A DNA stretch of 64,000 nucleotides from Lachnospiraceae bacterium (lineage in GTDB: Bacteria > Bacillota > Clostridia > Lachnospirales > Lachnospiraceae): assembly GCA_017938405.1 (NCBI GenBank), contig JAGBBP010000020.1, positions 43,648 through 107,647 of the forward strand, in the 5' to 3' direction. Under the pieces are notes generated by a model. It did not search any database, was not told the origin of the DNA, and saw nothing but the letters and a program-made list of their open reading frames with translations. Of this stretch, positions 43,093 to 53,061 are shown piece after piece; the first letter of the stretch is position 1; each line of letters opens with the position of its first letter. The position numbers and the translations under genes are program-made.

Positions 43093-44061
43093 ATGAAGTT
43101 CATTTTAGATATCATTCGCGGTGCGGTCATCGGCATCGCCAATATTATTCCGGGTGTCAGCGGCGGCACCATGATGGTTACCATGGGCATTTATGATAAG
43201 CTGTTAGGTTCCATTACCGGAATTGTAAAGGATTTTAAGAAGAGCATTAAGACACTGTTTCCGTACATTATCGGTATGGCGGTGGGAATCGGCGCTTTTG
43301 CGTTTTTGCTGACGAAGGTGCTTTTGGTAAAGGCACCGCTTCCGACGGCCTTTGCCTTTATCGGTCTCATTGTGGGCGGTGTGCCGGTGCTTGTAAAGAA
43401 GGCGGTAAGTGCAGGCAATATGAAGACGGTTGAGAGTGCTACGGAAGAAGATGTGGCTGTGGTGGCAACGGAGGATGATAAGGCAGAAAAGTCAACCATG
43501 CCGCAGCCGGCTCTTGGAGCACAGAAGAAGCCGAACCTGGTTTTATGTATCTTTGTTTTTGCTTTGTTCTTTGCCCTGATTATCGGTATGCAGTTTTTGG
43601 GTGAAGGCGCAGAACGGGCGGTGACGCCGTCTTTGGTAAATGTGTTGATTTTACTGGTGATGGGTGTGTTGGCAGCTGCGGCTATGGTGATTCCGGGTGT
43701 CAGCGGGTCTTTGCTGTTATTGGCTTTCGGATATTATAATTCGGTGACCGGTGCGGTGACGGATTTTATTTCTGCGGTGTTTGATTTGGATATTGCTACG
43801 GCGTGGGACAAGTTCCTGATTTTGTTCCCGTTCGGTATCGGTGTATTGCTTGGTATTTTCTTTGTGGCAAAGTTAATTGAGTGGATGCTTGTAAAGCATG
43901 AGCGGCTGACGTATTGCGGTATTTTGGGCCTTGTTTGTGCTTCGCCGGTTCCGGTGTTTTTAAATGCTCTGGGCGGGACGATCGGTGTCGGTGCTGTTAT
44001 CGCCAGCGTGATTACTTTTGCTGCGGGATTTGTTGTGGCTTATAAGATGGGAAGAGAGTAA
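43093..44061 (+). CDS. DUF368 membrane protein (polyprenyl-phosphate transporter-like)
   Basis: 322 residues with about eight membrane segments. The DUF368 hallmark IANIIPGVSGGTMMV occurs near the start and is echoed as MVIPGVSGSLLLLAFGYY later. A polar loop of about 35 residues (SATEEDVAVVATEDDK) separates the halves. DUF368 proteins, including PopT, recycle undecaprenyl-phosphate across the membrane. AAGGAG precedes ATG 43093. The next gene, znuA, begins one base after its stop. The shared promoter with zinc uptake is unexpected. Confidence 0.85.
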   Translation: MKFILDIIRGAVIGIANIIPGVSGGTMMVTMGIYDKLLGSITGIVKDFKKSIKTLFPYIIGMAVGIGAFAFLLTKVLLVKAPLPTAFAFIGLIVGGVPVLVKKAVSAGNMKTVESATEEDVAVVATEDDKAEKSTMPQPALGAQKKPNLVLCIFVFALFFALIIGMQFLGEGAERAVTPSLVNVLILLVMGVLAAAAMVIPGVSGSLLLLAFGYYNSVTGAVTDFISAVFDLDIATAWDKFLILFPFGIGVLLGIFFVAKLIEWMLVKHERLTYCGILGLVCASPVPVFLNALGGTIGVGAVIASVITFAAGFVVAYKMGRE

Positions 44062-44062
44062 G

Positions 44063-45151
44063 ATGGGAAAGAGAAAAGCGGTTTTTATGTGCGGCCTGTT
44101 GGCTGTTATGTTCGGAATTACGGCAATGATTGTTGCTTTTGCGGAGAAAAAGGGAGAGACGGACGGACTTTTGTGCGTGACCTCTTTTTATCCGGTACAG
44201 CTCCTGGCGGAAGCGGTGTCCGAGGGGGCGGAAGGTGTTACGGTAAAGAATCTGACGGAGAATCATTCCGGGTGTATTCATGACTATACGTTGACTACCC
44301 GGGATATGCGTCTGCTTTCCGAGGCAGAGTTGTTTTTAATTAACGGTGGCGATATGGAGCTGTTTTTAGAGAAGGCGGCCGTCGAATATAAGGATTTGAA
44401 AATTGTGGATACCTCGGAGGGGTATGCCTTTTTGGAAGGTGTGGAGCATAACCATGACCACGGAGCGGATGCGGATGCCCATGAGGCGGAGTCCTGTACC
44501 GACCCGGCTCATAACCATGGGGACGAAGCGCACAACGTCCACGCAGATGAGACGGACGCTCACGACGACCATTCCGAAGCAGTCAACGCCCACATCTGGC
44601 TGGATGTTGACGGGTATTTGTTGCAACTTTCCGGAGTGGAGGAAGCCTTTGTACAGGCTGACCCGGCCCAGGCTGCTTTGTACCGGAAAAATGCGGATGC
44701 CTGTCGCGCGGAGTTGACAAAATTAAAAGAAGAATACGAAACGGCGAAAATCGCACTGGCAGGAAAAGAAACGGTAGTGTTCCACGAGGGGTTTGTATAT
44801 TTGCTACGGATGCTTGGAATCGAGACGGTACATTGTCTTTCCATGGATGCGGATACACAAATTGCGGCGGGAGAAGCGGCGGAGATTACGGAAGAATGTA
44901 AGCTCCACGGAATTACCCTGTTGTTTGCGGAGGCAGAATATGCGGAGACGGTGACCGATACCTTTGCAAAGGAGATTTCCGGGCAGGTGGTTGTGTTAGA
45001 CCCGGTGACGGGAGACCGGAAGTTAAATACAGGGACAATATCAGACGATGCCACGGGCGGGATGAGCCCGGAAGAGAACGGCATTTCCCTGTATTGTACA
45101 CGGATGCGTCGGAATTTAGATCGTATTATGCAGGCCTACGGCTTGCGGTAA
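44063..45151 (+). CDS. znuA: Zinc ABC transporter substrate-binding protein
   Basis: 362 residues. After a signal-like hydrophobic segment (VFMCGLLAVMFGITAMIVAF) there is the cluster A-I fold. A long histidine/acid-rich loop lies around residues 130-185 (HNHDHGADADAHEAE and further HxH repeats), typical of zinc-specific proteins. NAHIWLD and VVFHEGFVYL carry other ligands. The mature N-terminus is not a canonical lipobox. It is followed by the ATPase (9 bases) and permease genes. Confidence 0.9.
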   Translation: MGKRKAVFMCGLLAVMFGITAMIVAFAEKKGETDGLLCVTSFYPVQLLAEAVSEGAEGVTVKNLTENHSGCIHDYTLTTRDMRLLSEAELFLINGGDMELFLEKAAVEYKDLKIVDTSEGYAFLEGVEHNHDHGADADAHEAESCTDPAHNHGDEAHNVHADETDAHDDHSEAVNAHIWLDVDGYLLQLSGVEEAFVQADPAQAALYRKNADACRAELTKLKEEYETAKIALAGKETVVFHEGFVYLLRMLGIETVHCLSMDADTQIAAGEAAEITEECKLHGITLLFAEAEYAETVTDTFAKEISGQVVVLDPVTGDRKLNTGTISDDATGGMSPEENGISLYCTRMRRNLDRIMQAYGLR

Positions 45152-45160
45152 GGAGGAAGT

Positions 45161-45946
45161 ATGTTCGGCAACTCGGAAAAGAAGAAACGGAAAAAAGAAT
45201 TAAGAAAGCGTGCCGGACATCTTTCGGAGCGGGCGGCCTGCGGACTGCATTGCATTAAGATGGAGGATATCGGAGTATATGCCGGGAAAACGCCTATTAT
45301 CGAGCATGTGAATGTGCATATCCATTGCGGAAAATTAACGGCAATTATCGGCCGGAACGGGGCGGGAAAGTCCACCCTCATCAAGGCGATTCTCGGGGAA
45401 GTGGCCCATGAGGGTACCATTGAGTTCCGGGATATGAAGGAAAATAAAGTAAAGAAGTTGAAAATCGGCTATGTGCCACAGCATCTGAATATAAAGAAGG
45501 ATGCGCCGGTCAGTGTGTATGATTTGTTTGCCAGCTGTATCAGCAACGCGCCGGTGTTTTTGTTCCGGAAGCGGGCGTTGTATGACGAGATTTTAAATCG
45601 TCTGGCATTGTTTGAGGCGGAGCATTTAATTGACAAACGATTGGGGGATCTATCCGGCGGTGAGCTGCAACGAGTGTTGTTATCCATCGCTTGTACCCCG
45701 GTGCCGAATCTGTTATTGTTAGATGAGCCGGTGTCCGGTGTGGACCGGAAGGGAATGGAATTGTTTTATCGTACCATTCATAATTTAAAGGAGAAGTATG
45801 ATTTGTCCGTGATTTTGGTGTCCCATGATTTGACCTTGGTAAAGGAGTATGCGGATTCCGTGATTTTGATGGACAAGACGGTGTTAAAGGAAGGTACGCC
45901 GGAAGCGGTTATGGAAAGTGAAGAGTTCCATGAGATTTTCGGATAA
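45161..45946 (+). CDS. znuC: Metal ABC transporter ATP-binding protein
   Basis: 261 residues. Walker A IGRNGAGKSTLI, signature LSGGELQRVL, Walker B LLLLDEPVSGVD. A basic N-terminal extension of about 30 residues (KKKRKKELRKRAGHLSERA) precedes the nucleotide-binding domain and is not standard. Energises uptake by ZnuB. AAGGAGG precedes the ATG. Confidence 0.9.
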   Translation: MFGNSEKKKRKKELRKRAGHLSERAACGLHCIKMEDIGVYAGKTPIIEHVNVHIHCGKLTAIIGRNGAGKSTLIKAILGEVAHEGTIEFRDMKENKVKKLKIGYVPQHLNIKKDAPVSVYDLFASCISNAPVFLFRKRALYDEILNRLALFEAEHLIDKRLGDLSGGELQRVLLSIACTPVPNLLLLDEPVSGVDRKGMELFYRTIHNLKEKYDLSVILVSHDLTLVKEYADSVILMDKTVLKEGTPEAVMESEEFHEIFG

Positions 45947-45968
45947 ATAAAGAAAGGAGGAAGACGAA

Positions 45969-46772
45969 ATGGAGTTTTTGAGTTATGGTTTTATGCGGAA
46001 TGCGCTTATCGCGGTCTGCATTATTACGCCGTTGTTCGGCATTTTGGGAACCATGATTGTGAATAACAAGATGGCGTTTTTCTCCGATGCGCTGGGACAT
46101 TCGGCACTGACCGGTATGGCAATCGGCGTGCTTTTAGGGTTTGCGGGGACGGATATTCCGATGCTTTTATTTGCCCTGTGTTTTGCACTCTTGTTAAATC
46201 ATATGAAGCGGAAAAGTTCTGCTTCCACGGATACGATTATTTCCGTATTTTCTTCTTTGGGTACGGCGGTAGGACTTGTGGTATTGTCCCGGGGCGGTAA
46301 TTTTTCCAAGTATTCCGCGCTTTTGGTGGGAGATATTCTGAGTATTACCGCAAAAGAGATTTTTTGCTTGGCCGGGGTACTGGCAGTTACGCTTTTGTTC
46401 TGGCTGTTTTGTTTTAATAAATTGCATGCTTGCAGTGTAAACAAAAGTCTTGCGAAAAGTAAGGGGATTCCGGTGCGTCTCATCGAGGATTTGTTTGCGG
46501 TTTTGATTGCGGTAATTGTAATGCTTTCCATTAAATGGGTGGGTATTCTGATTATCAATGCGCTTTTGATTTTGCCGGTGGCGGCTGCAGCAAATATTTC
46601 TTCCAATATGCGGGAATACCATTTGTTTTCCGTGATTCTTTCCGTGGCGTCGGGGATAATCGGTTTGGTGCTTGCTTATTATTTAAATGCGGCAGTGGGA
46701 CCGACCATTGTGATTGTGGCAGCGGTGTTTTTTGCGGCAACCTTTTTTGCGAGACCGTTGTTCCGGACGTAA
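45969..46772 (+). CDS. znuB: Metal ABC transporter permease
   Basis: 267 residues with eight or nine hydrophobic helices. ALIAVCIITPLFGILGTMIV, FFSDALGHSALTGMAIGVLLG and IKWVGILIINALLILPVAAA match the ABC-3 permease family. It forms the channel for ZnuA-delivered metal. RBS AAAGGAGG. The run DUF368-znuA-znuC-znuB then continues to an AI-2E family gene after 75 bases. Confidence 0.9.
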   Translation: MEFLSYGFMRNALIAVCIITPLFGILGTMIVNNKMAFFSDALGHSALTGMAIGVLLGFAGTDIPMLLFALCFALLLNHMKRKSSASTDTIISVFSSLGTAVGLVVLSRGGNFSKYSALLVGDILSITAKEIFCLAGVLAVTLLFWLFCFNKLHACSVNKSLAKSKGIPVRLIEDLFAVLIAVIVMLSIKWVGILIINALLILPVAAAANISSNMREYHLFSVILSVASGIIGLVLAYYLNAAVGPTIVIVAAVFFAATFFARPLFRT

Positions 46773-46847
46773 GGAGAAGTGGAAAGAGGAGAAGGACACT
46801 TTTATAAAGTGAGAAGATAAATTTATATCGATATGGGAGGTGGTTTT

Positions 46848-47969
46848 ATGCAGGACAAGAATATTTACAAACGGATACTGGTGAATTTTCTGGTGACATT
46901 GGTAGCCATTGTTCTTTGCGTGATCTTTTTGGGGGATGTGCTACGCTTTTTCCTGCCTTTTGTAATCGGGTTTTTTATTGCGGCAATCGCAAATCCGATG
47001 GTGCGTTTTTTGGAAAAGAAAATGAAAGTGAAGCGAAAGTATGGTTCGGCAATTATTATTGTGCTGGTTTTGGCGGCGGTTGTGGGTGTACTGTATTTAA
47101 TCGGTTATATTATTGCTCGTGAAGTGGTTGATTTGATTGAGGATTTTCCGGCGCTTTTGGAGAAAGCCCAGGAGTTGTTAAACGAAATTTCCGATAAGAT
47201 GTACGGTTTCTATGAAATGTTACCGGCAGGGATTCAGAACGGTATCGACAGCGTGGGCCACAGTCTGGAAGAATGGCTGGATAAGGCGACCTCCGATGTA
47301 AAGATGCCGTCCATCAGTGCTGCCGGAGATTATGTGGGAGGCTTCATCGAAGGCATTCTGATTGCGATTATTACGATTCTTGCGGCGTATTTCTTTATTG
47401 CAGACCGGGATAAGCTGGTGGAAGGACTGAAGAAGATTGTTCCGTCTTCCTTGCAGGAATACTACAGCCTGGTCATGAACAATATCAAGTCGGCCATCGG
47501 CGGATATTTTAAGGCCCAGTTTAAAATCATGTTAATCATTATTGTGATTTTATTTATCGGATTTGAAGCCCTTGGTGTCAATTATTCCTTCCTTTTGGCA
47601 CTTTTGACCGCGTTTCTTGATTTGCTTCCGGTGTTTGGTACGGGTACCATTATCGGACCGTGGGTTGTGGTGGATATAATTACGGGAAAATATATCGAGG
47701 CAATTGTGCTTACGGTGTTGTATCTGGTATGTCAGTTTACGAAGCAGATGTTACAGCCGAAAATGGTGGGTGACAGCATCGGATTAAATCCGCTTTTGAC
47801 GTTGTTCTTTATGTTTGTGGGATATCGCATCGGCGGAATTCTCGGCATGATTATCGGTATTCCGGTAGGAATGGTAATCGTAAACTTTTATCGTATCGGT
47901 ATTTTTGACCGTTTGATTCGCGGATTTAAGATACTTGTAAACAGCATTAATGAGTACCGGAAATATTAG
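46848..47969 (+). CDS. AI-2E family transporter
   Basis: 373 residues with hydrophobic segments near 15-30, 40-60, 70-90, and a group of four after 155. FVIGFFIAAIANPMVRFLEKK and the late LLTAFLDLLPVFGTGTIIGPW and GYRIGGILGMIIGIPVGMV are typical of the AI-2E/PerM exporters. Some members are Na+/H+ antiporters. No autoinducer gene lies nearby. GGGAGGTGG precedes ATG 46848. Confidence 0.88.
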   Translation: MQDKNIYKRILVNFLVTLVAIVLCVIFLGDVLRFFLPFVIGFFIAAIANPMVRFLEKKMKVKRKYGSAIIIVLVLAAVVGVLYLIGYIIAREVVDLIEDFPALLEKAQELLNEISDKMYGFYEMLPAGIQNGIDSVGHSLEEWLDKATSDVKMPSISAAGDYVGGFIEGILIAIITILAAYFFIADRDKLVEGLKKIVPSSLQEYYSLVMNNIKSAIGGYFKAQFKIMLIIIVILFIGFEALGVNYSFLLALLTAFLDLLPVFGTGTIIGPWVVVDIITGKYIEAIVLTVLYLVCQFTKQMLQPKMVGDSIGLNPLLTLFFMFVGYRIGGILGMIIGIPVGMVIVNFYRIGIFDRLIRGFKILVNSINEYRKY

Positions 47970-47974
47970 GATAT

Positions 47975-48036
47975 GAGAGCCCGGTGAACGGGCGATGCGG
48001 GCGGGAAGCCGGCGTCGGAATCGTTCCGGGCTCGTT
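47975..48036 (+). terminator. Terminator after the AI-2E gene
   Basis: GAGCCCGG (47977-47984) pairs with CCGGGCTC near 48024-48031 around a GC-rich stem with an inner hairpin (CCCG...CGGG), followed by GTTTT. Confidence 0.6.
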
Positions 48037-48062
48037 TTGCGGTACGGAAGGAGGAGGGCTGC

Positions 48063-48830
48063 ATGACAGGGCAGGAAGTGATTTCCGTAGAAGAATTGAA
48101 TGAACTCCTTTCCCGATATGCCATCGGGAAAAAGCCTCTGGCGGCATTGCTCGGATGGGGAGCGACGACCGTGCTTCGTTATGGGTCAGGTGTGTGCCCG
48201 GCAGGGGAATACGGCATGCATTTAAAGAAACTGTATGAGGAACCGTTGTTTTATCTGGAGGTTTTGGAAGAAAATAAAGACCGGCTTACACCGGTTGCTT
48301 ATAAAAAAAGTAAAAATGCGGTGTTAGCTTATTTGACCTCTTCGAAATTATGGTGCGGGGTGCAATATATCATCGAACGTGCAAAAGGGGATATTTCTCC
48401 CATGCGTGTGGTAATGACCTTGTATTATGCCCAGGCTTTTTCCTTAGGGTTAACGGATAAGGCATTGTTTTGGGAAGAATGTGATTTGACAGGGAACGGA
48501 GTACCTTACGGGTGCCATTACGAACAGCTCAGGCAGACCGGAATCAAGCAGGGTATTTCTGCGGAGGGGTTGTTTACGGAAGAGGAAGAGTCCTTTTTGG
48601 ATGCAGCCTACCGGATGCTGTTGTGGTACGGCCCGGCGGAACTGGAGCATGTATTTTTGGCGGAACGGAAATACCTGCGCGTCAGTCGGATGGAAGGCGG
48701 TGGCAAGAAAATAAAAAATGCCGCCATCGGCGGATTCTTTAAAAAAGTCGTGCAGGGGTATAAAATCACCCGGCCGGAGGAATTTAACCTGTACTTTGCG
48801 GAACGGACGGGAAGAGGAAGGAAGAGATAG
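48063..48830 (+). CDS. HTH-Panacea (DUF4065/SocA-like) protein
   Basis: 255 residues. An N-terminal helix-turn-helix is indicated by ELNELLSRYAIGKKPLAALL then GWGATTVLRYGSGVCPAGEY. The 100-240 region matches the Panacea (DUF4065) fold: ISPMRVVMTLYYAQAFSLGL followed by ...GNGVPYGCHYEQLR and YRMLLWYGPAELEH. Panacea proteins are antitoxins that neutralise many unrelated toxins (PanAT), or proteolysis adaptors (SocA). Fusion to HTH is a known form. No small toxin ORF with an RBS was found on either side. AAGGAGGAGGG precedes the ATG. Confidence 0.7.
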   Translation: MTGQEVISVEELNELLSRYAIGKKPLAALLGWGATTVLRYGSGVCPAGEYGMHLKKLYEEPLFYLEVLEENKDRLTPVAYKKSKNAVLAYLTSSKLWCGVQYIIERAKGDISPMRVVMTLYYAQAFSLGLTDKALFWEECDLTGNGVPYGCHYEQLRQTGIKQGISAEGLFTEEEESFLDAAYRMLLWYGPAELEHVFLAERKYLRVSRMEGGGKKIKNAAIGGFFKKVVQGYKITRPEEFNLYFAERTGRGRKR

Positions 48831-48883
48831 TGCGGAAACGATAGGGTGAAGAAGCTTTACAGCTAAATTTTTAAAAAAAGTAC

Positions 48884-48914
48884 TTGACTGTAAACCTTGT
48901 TGATACCTTACAGT
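48884..48914 (+). promoter_or_regulatory. MerR-type promoter with overlapping dyad
   Basis: TTGACT (48884-48889) and TACAGT (48909-48914) are separated by 19 bases, the over-long spacing MerR regulators act upon. The spacer is bounded by CTGTAA (48888-48893) and TTACAG (48908-48913), a perfect dyad. Likely auto-regulation by the adjacent MerR gene. Confidence 0.65.
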
Positions 48915-48947
48915 AGGGCTATCACAAGGAACACAGGAGGGATTTGT

Positions 48948-49709
48948 ATGACAATCAAAGAAGTGGAACAGCGCTTAGAAATACCGAGAGCTACGGTCCG
49001 GTTTTATGAAAAAGAAGGACTTCTCAGTCCGACCCGGAGCGAAAACGGATACCGGGAATACAGTGAAGAGGATGTTGTATTATTAAAGAAAATCATTATC
49101 TTTCGTAAACTGGGATTTGCGGTGGCGGACATTGAGGATGTGCTGGACGGGGCAAAACCGATGTCGGAAGCGCTGGAAAATAACATAGAAAATCTGAACC
49201 GTCAGATGCAGGAATTGCAAGGCGCAATGGCTCTTTGTCGGAAAATGCGGGAGAACGGGGAACAAATCGAAACCTTTGATGCCGAAAAATACTGGAACGC
49301 GGTGGAAGAGGAAGAAAAGAAGGGCAACCGTTTCCTGGATATTGCGAAGGATGTGGTACGATTTGAGAAAGCGACGGTGTTGGAGTTCTTTACAATCGCA
49401 CATGAAGACGGAACGCCGACGGATAGTATTTGGAAAGTATTGATAAAAATAGCTGCCACGACGTTTGGGTTCTGTTTTGGGTGGTGTTTGTTGGAGGGGA
49501 TCTTCGGAGAGCTTAGTATCGAGACTTTCGGAAAGGCGTTATCCACATTTGTCGGAATGCTGGTAATAGAGGTTGTAGTTGCGGTACCTACCTACTTTTT
49601 CCTGAAAAAACACCCGAAGGCAAAGAAAAAGAACGTAGAGCTCTGGATGGCACTGGGGATTTTGGTTATTTTAGTTGTGGGTTTGGTGGTAGTTAAGTTG
49701 GTAAAATAG
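48948..49709 (+). CDS. MerR-family regulator with C-terminal membrane domain
   Basis: 253 residues. The N-terminal HTH starts MTIKEVEQRLEIPRATVRFY and continues YEKEGLLSPTRSENGYREY. A dimerisation coiled coil covers about 75-125 (ALENNIENLNRQMQELQGAM). Three hydrophobic segments follow (about 160-180, 185-205, 232-252), so it appears membrane-bound, unlike soluble MerR proteins. The usual effector-binding domain is replaced by this membrane part. ATG 48948 follows ACAGGAGGG. It could sense a membrane signal, e.g. a drug or envelope stress. Confidence 0.8.
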   Translation: MTIKEVEQRLEIPRATVRFYEKEGLLSPTRSENGYREYSEEDVVLLKKIIIFRKLGFAVADIEDVLDGAKPMSEALENNIENLNRQMQELQGAMALCRKMRENGEQIETFDAEKYWNAVEEEEKKGNRFLDIAKDVVRFEKATVLEFFTIAHEDGTPTDSIWKVLIKIAATTFGFCFGWCLLEGIFGELSIETFGKALSTFVGMLVIEVVVAVPTYFFLKKHPKAKKKNVELWMALGILVILVVGLVVVKLVK

Positions 49710-49819
49710 GCGGAGAAGTAAGAGCTTATTTTTTGATGAAGCGGTAGGTGTTCGACGTTACGAAAAAAGACGTGGCGACTGCGGGATTTCGGTAATGTGA
49801 AAAAGTAGAGAAATGAAAA

Positions 49820-49960
49820 AGTCGGGGGACGACGTATTATTCCTAAAAGAACCATAAGGAAACGTCGGCACTTAGCGAGGTTCTTTCGAGCTTAGTGTCC
49901 GCTACGTTTCTGCATGAGCGAGAGCGGGTTCTTGTGGAATAATACGTCTTCCCCCGACGA
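49820..49960. repeat. Palindromic intergenic element C
   Basis: An imperfect inverted repeat of about 34 bases per arm (49820-49853 with 49927-49960) around GTCGGGGGA...GACGTATTATTCC. Inside, GAAACGT...ACGTTTC and CACTTAGC...GCTTAGTG form another stem. It fills the gap between the convergent MerR and typA genes and could end transcription of both. Coordinates in this gap may be off by one base. The preceding 49710-49819 holds nothing recognised. Confidence 0.6.
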
Positions 49961-49970
49961 TTTTAGAAAC

Positions 49971-51800
<1,830 letters not shown>

Positions 51801-51844
51801 AACGAATACGAGTCCTTTCAGAATAAATGGAAAATTACTTCCCT

Positions 51845-51872
51845 AGTATAGCATACTTTTTCCGTTTGGCAA
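51845..51872 (-). promoter_or_regulatory. Promoter of typA
   Basis: Minus strand TTGCCA (51867-51872), 16 bases, TGC-TATACT (51845-51850), an extended -10. Confidence 0.55.
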
Positions 51873-51991
51873 GAAAAAAATACGCAGAAAGGTAAGAATA
51901 TAGCATATGTGTAAGAGAAACGGACGGGGAATGTGAAAAGAAAAATGTCGAAAAAGGGGATTAAAATGTTGTAAAGAAATGCGAAAGACTA

Positions 51992-52020
51992 TTGCGCGAA
52001 TTGGGAAAATATGGTAAACT
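51992..52020 (+). promoter_or_regulatory. Putative promoter of the SSB-like gene
   Basis: TTGCGC (51992-51997), 17 bases, TAAACT (52015-52020), about 140 bases ahead of the start codon. The rest of the leader holds nothing recognised. Confidence 0.4.
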
Positions 52021-52160
52021 CCGTCTTGTGATTCAAATTGTAAAAAAATCCCAATCTTTGAATGCAAAACGCTTCTAAACCGGGAGAAGGAGTCATAAAT
52101 ATAAAGTAAACGCAGGGTGCCTGCAGAAAAAACAGGAGAAAAAGAAGGGAGTCATAGGAA

Positions 52161-52790
52161 ATGACAGATAAGGTATTTGAAAACAACCAGGTGAGTATGG
52201 TAGGAGAAGTCATCAGTGAATTTGTGTACAGCCATGAGGTGTTCGGCGAAAGCTTCTATATGATTGAGCTTTCCGTAAATCGTCTCAGTGATTCCAATGA
52301 TGTGATTCCGGTTATGGTATCGGAGCGTCTGATGGATGTGACCAAAAGTTATGTGGGCCAGTACGCCCATGTGTTGGGCCAGTTCCGTTCCTACAATCGT
52401 CATGAGGAAAGCAGAAACCGTTTGGTGCTTTCGGTATTTGCAAGAGAGATTCGTTTGGAGGATGAACCGGATGAGAGCATGAAGCCGAATTACATTTTTC
52501 TGGACGGCTATGTTTGCAAGCCGCCGATTTATCGTAAGACCCCTTTGGGACGTGAGATTGCGGATGTGCTGTTGGCGGTGAACCGTCCGTACGGCAAGTC
52601 GGATTATATTCCGTGTATCTGTTGGGGAAGAAATGCCCGCTTCGCGGATGGATTCCAGGTGGGCGGTCATGTGCAGCTTTGGGGCAGAATCCAGAGTCGT
52701 GAGTACCAGAAAAAGCTGTCGGAGTTTGAGTTTGAAAAACGAATTGCTTATGAGGTATCGGTAAGTAAGCTGGAATATTGCGAAGAATAA
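52161..52790 (+). CDS. Single-strand DNA-binding-like protein with two OB folds
   Basis: 209 residues that read as two OB-fold modules. Module 1 (about 5-100): NQVSMVGEVISEFVYSHEVF, FYMIELSVNRLSD, YAHVLGQFRSYN. Module 2 (about 112-205): NYIFLDGYVCKPPIYRKTP, EIADVLLAVNRPYGKSDYIP, GGHVQLWGRIQSREY. The second resembles SSB/PriB. A bacterial SSB usually has one OB fold and an acidic DDDIPF tail, which is absent here. Clostridial homologues are annotated as SSB-like or PriB-like; a DNA-binding role is an inference. Confidence 0.7.
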   Translation: MTDKVFENNQVSMVGEVISEFVYSHEVFGESFYMIELSVNRLSDSNDVIPVMVSERLMDVTKSYVGQYAHVLGQFRSYNRHEESRNRLVLSVFAREIRLEDEPDESMKPNYIFLDGYVCKPPIYRKTPLGREIADVLLAVNRPYGKSDYIPCICWGRNARFADGFQVGGHVQLWGRIQSREYQKKLSEFEFEKRIAYEVSVSKLEYCEE

Positions 52791-52823
52791 TTGATTTTTG
52801 ATAATATAATTATATGTTTTAAA

Positions 52824-52874
52824 AAGAAAAAGGGACCCTGTCGCGAAAAACGGCATGCGGTTCCTTTCCCTTTA
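52824..52874 (+). terminator. Probable terminator after the SSB-like gene
   Basis: AAAGGGA near 52829 can pair with TCCCTTT near 52868 around an imperfect inner stem. Weak. Confidence 0.4.
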
Positions 52875-52977
52875 TGTTAAAGTATTTGTTTAATTACGGC
52901 ATTGCAACGCAGTAATAAAACGGTAATAAAGTAGCAAGGTAAGTTCAGAGGAAATAGGTTCATTTTGTCGAAAAGGC

Positions 52978-53006
52978 TTGTAAAACGACAAAAAAGATGG
53001 TATAGT
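52978..53006 (+). promoter_or_regulatory. Promoter of the opp operon
   Basis: TTGTAA (52978-52983), 17 bases, TATAGT (53001-53006). Confidence 0.6.
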
Positions 53007-53061
53007 TTAAAAGAATGTGTGTAAATAGATTTTATAATATGAACAAAAGGAGTTGAGCAGT

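Noticed and set aside
46848..47969. Quorum-sensing role (AI-2 export)
   Set aside because: The family name is historical; no luxS or lsr genes are present here.
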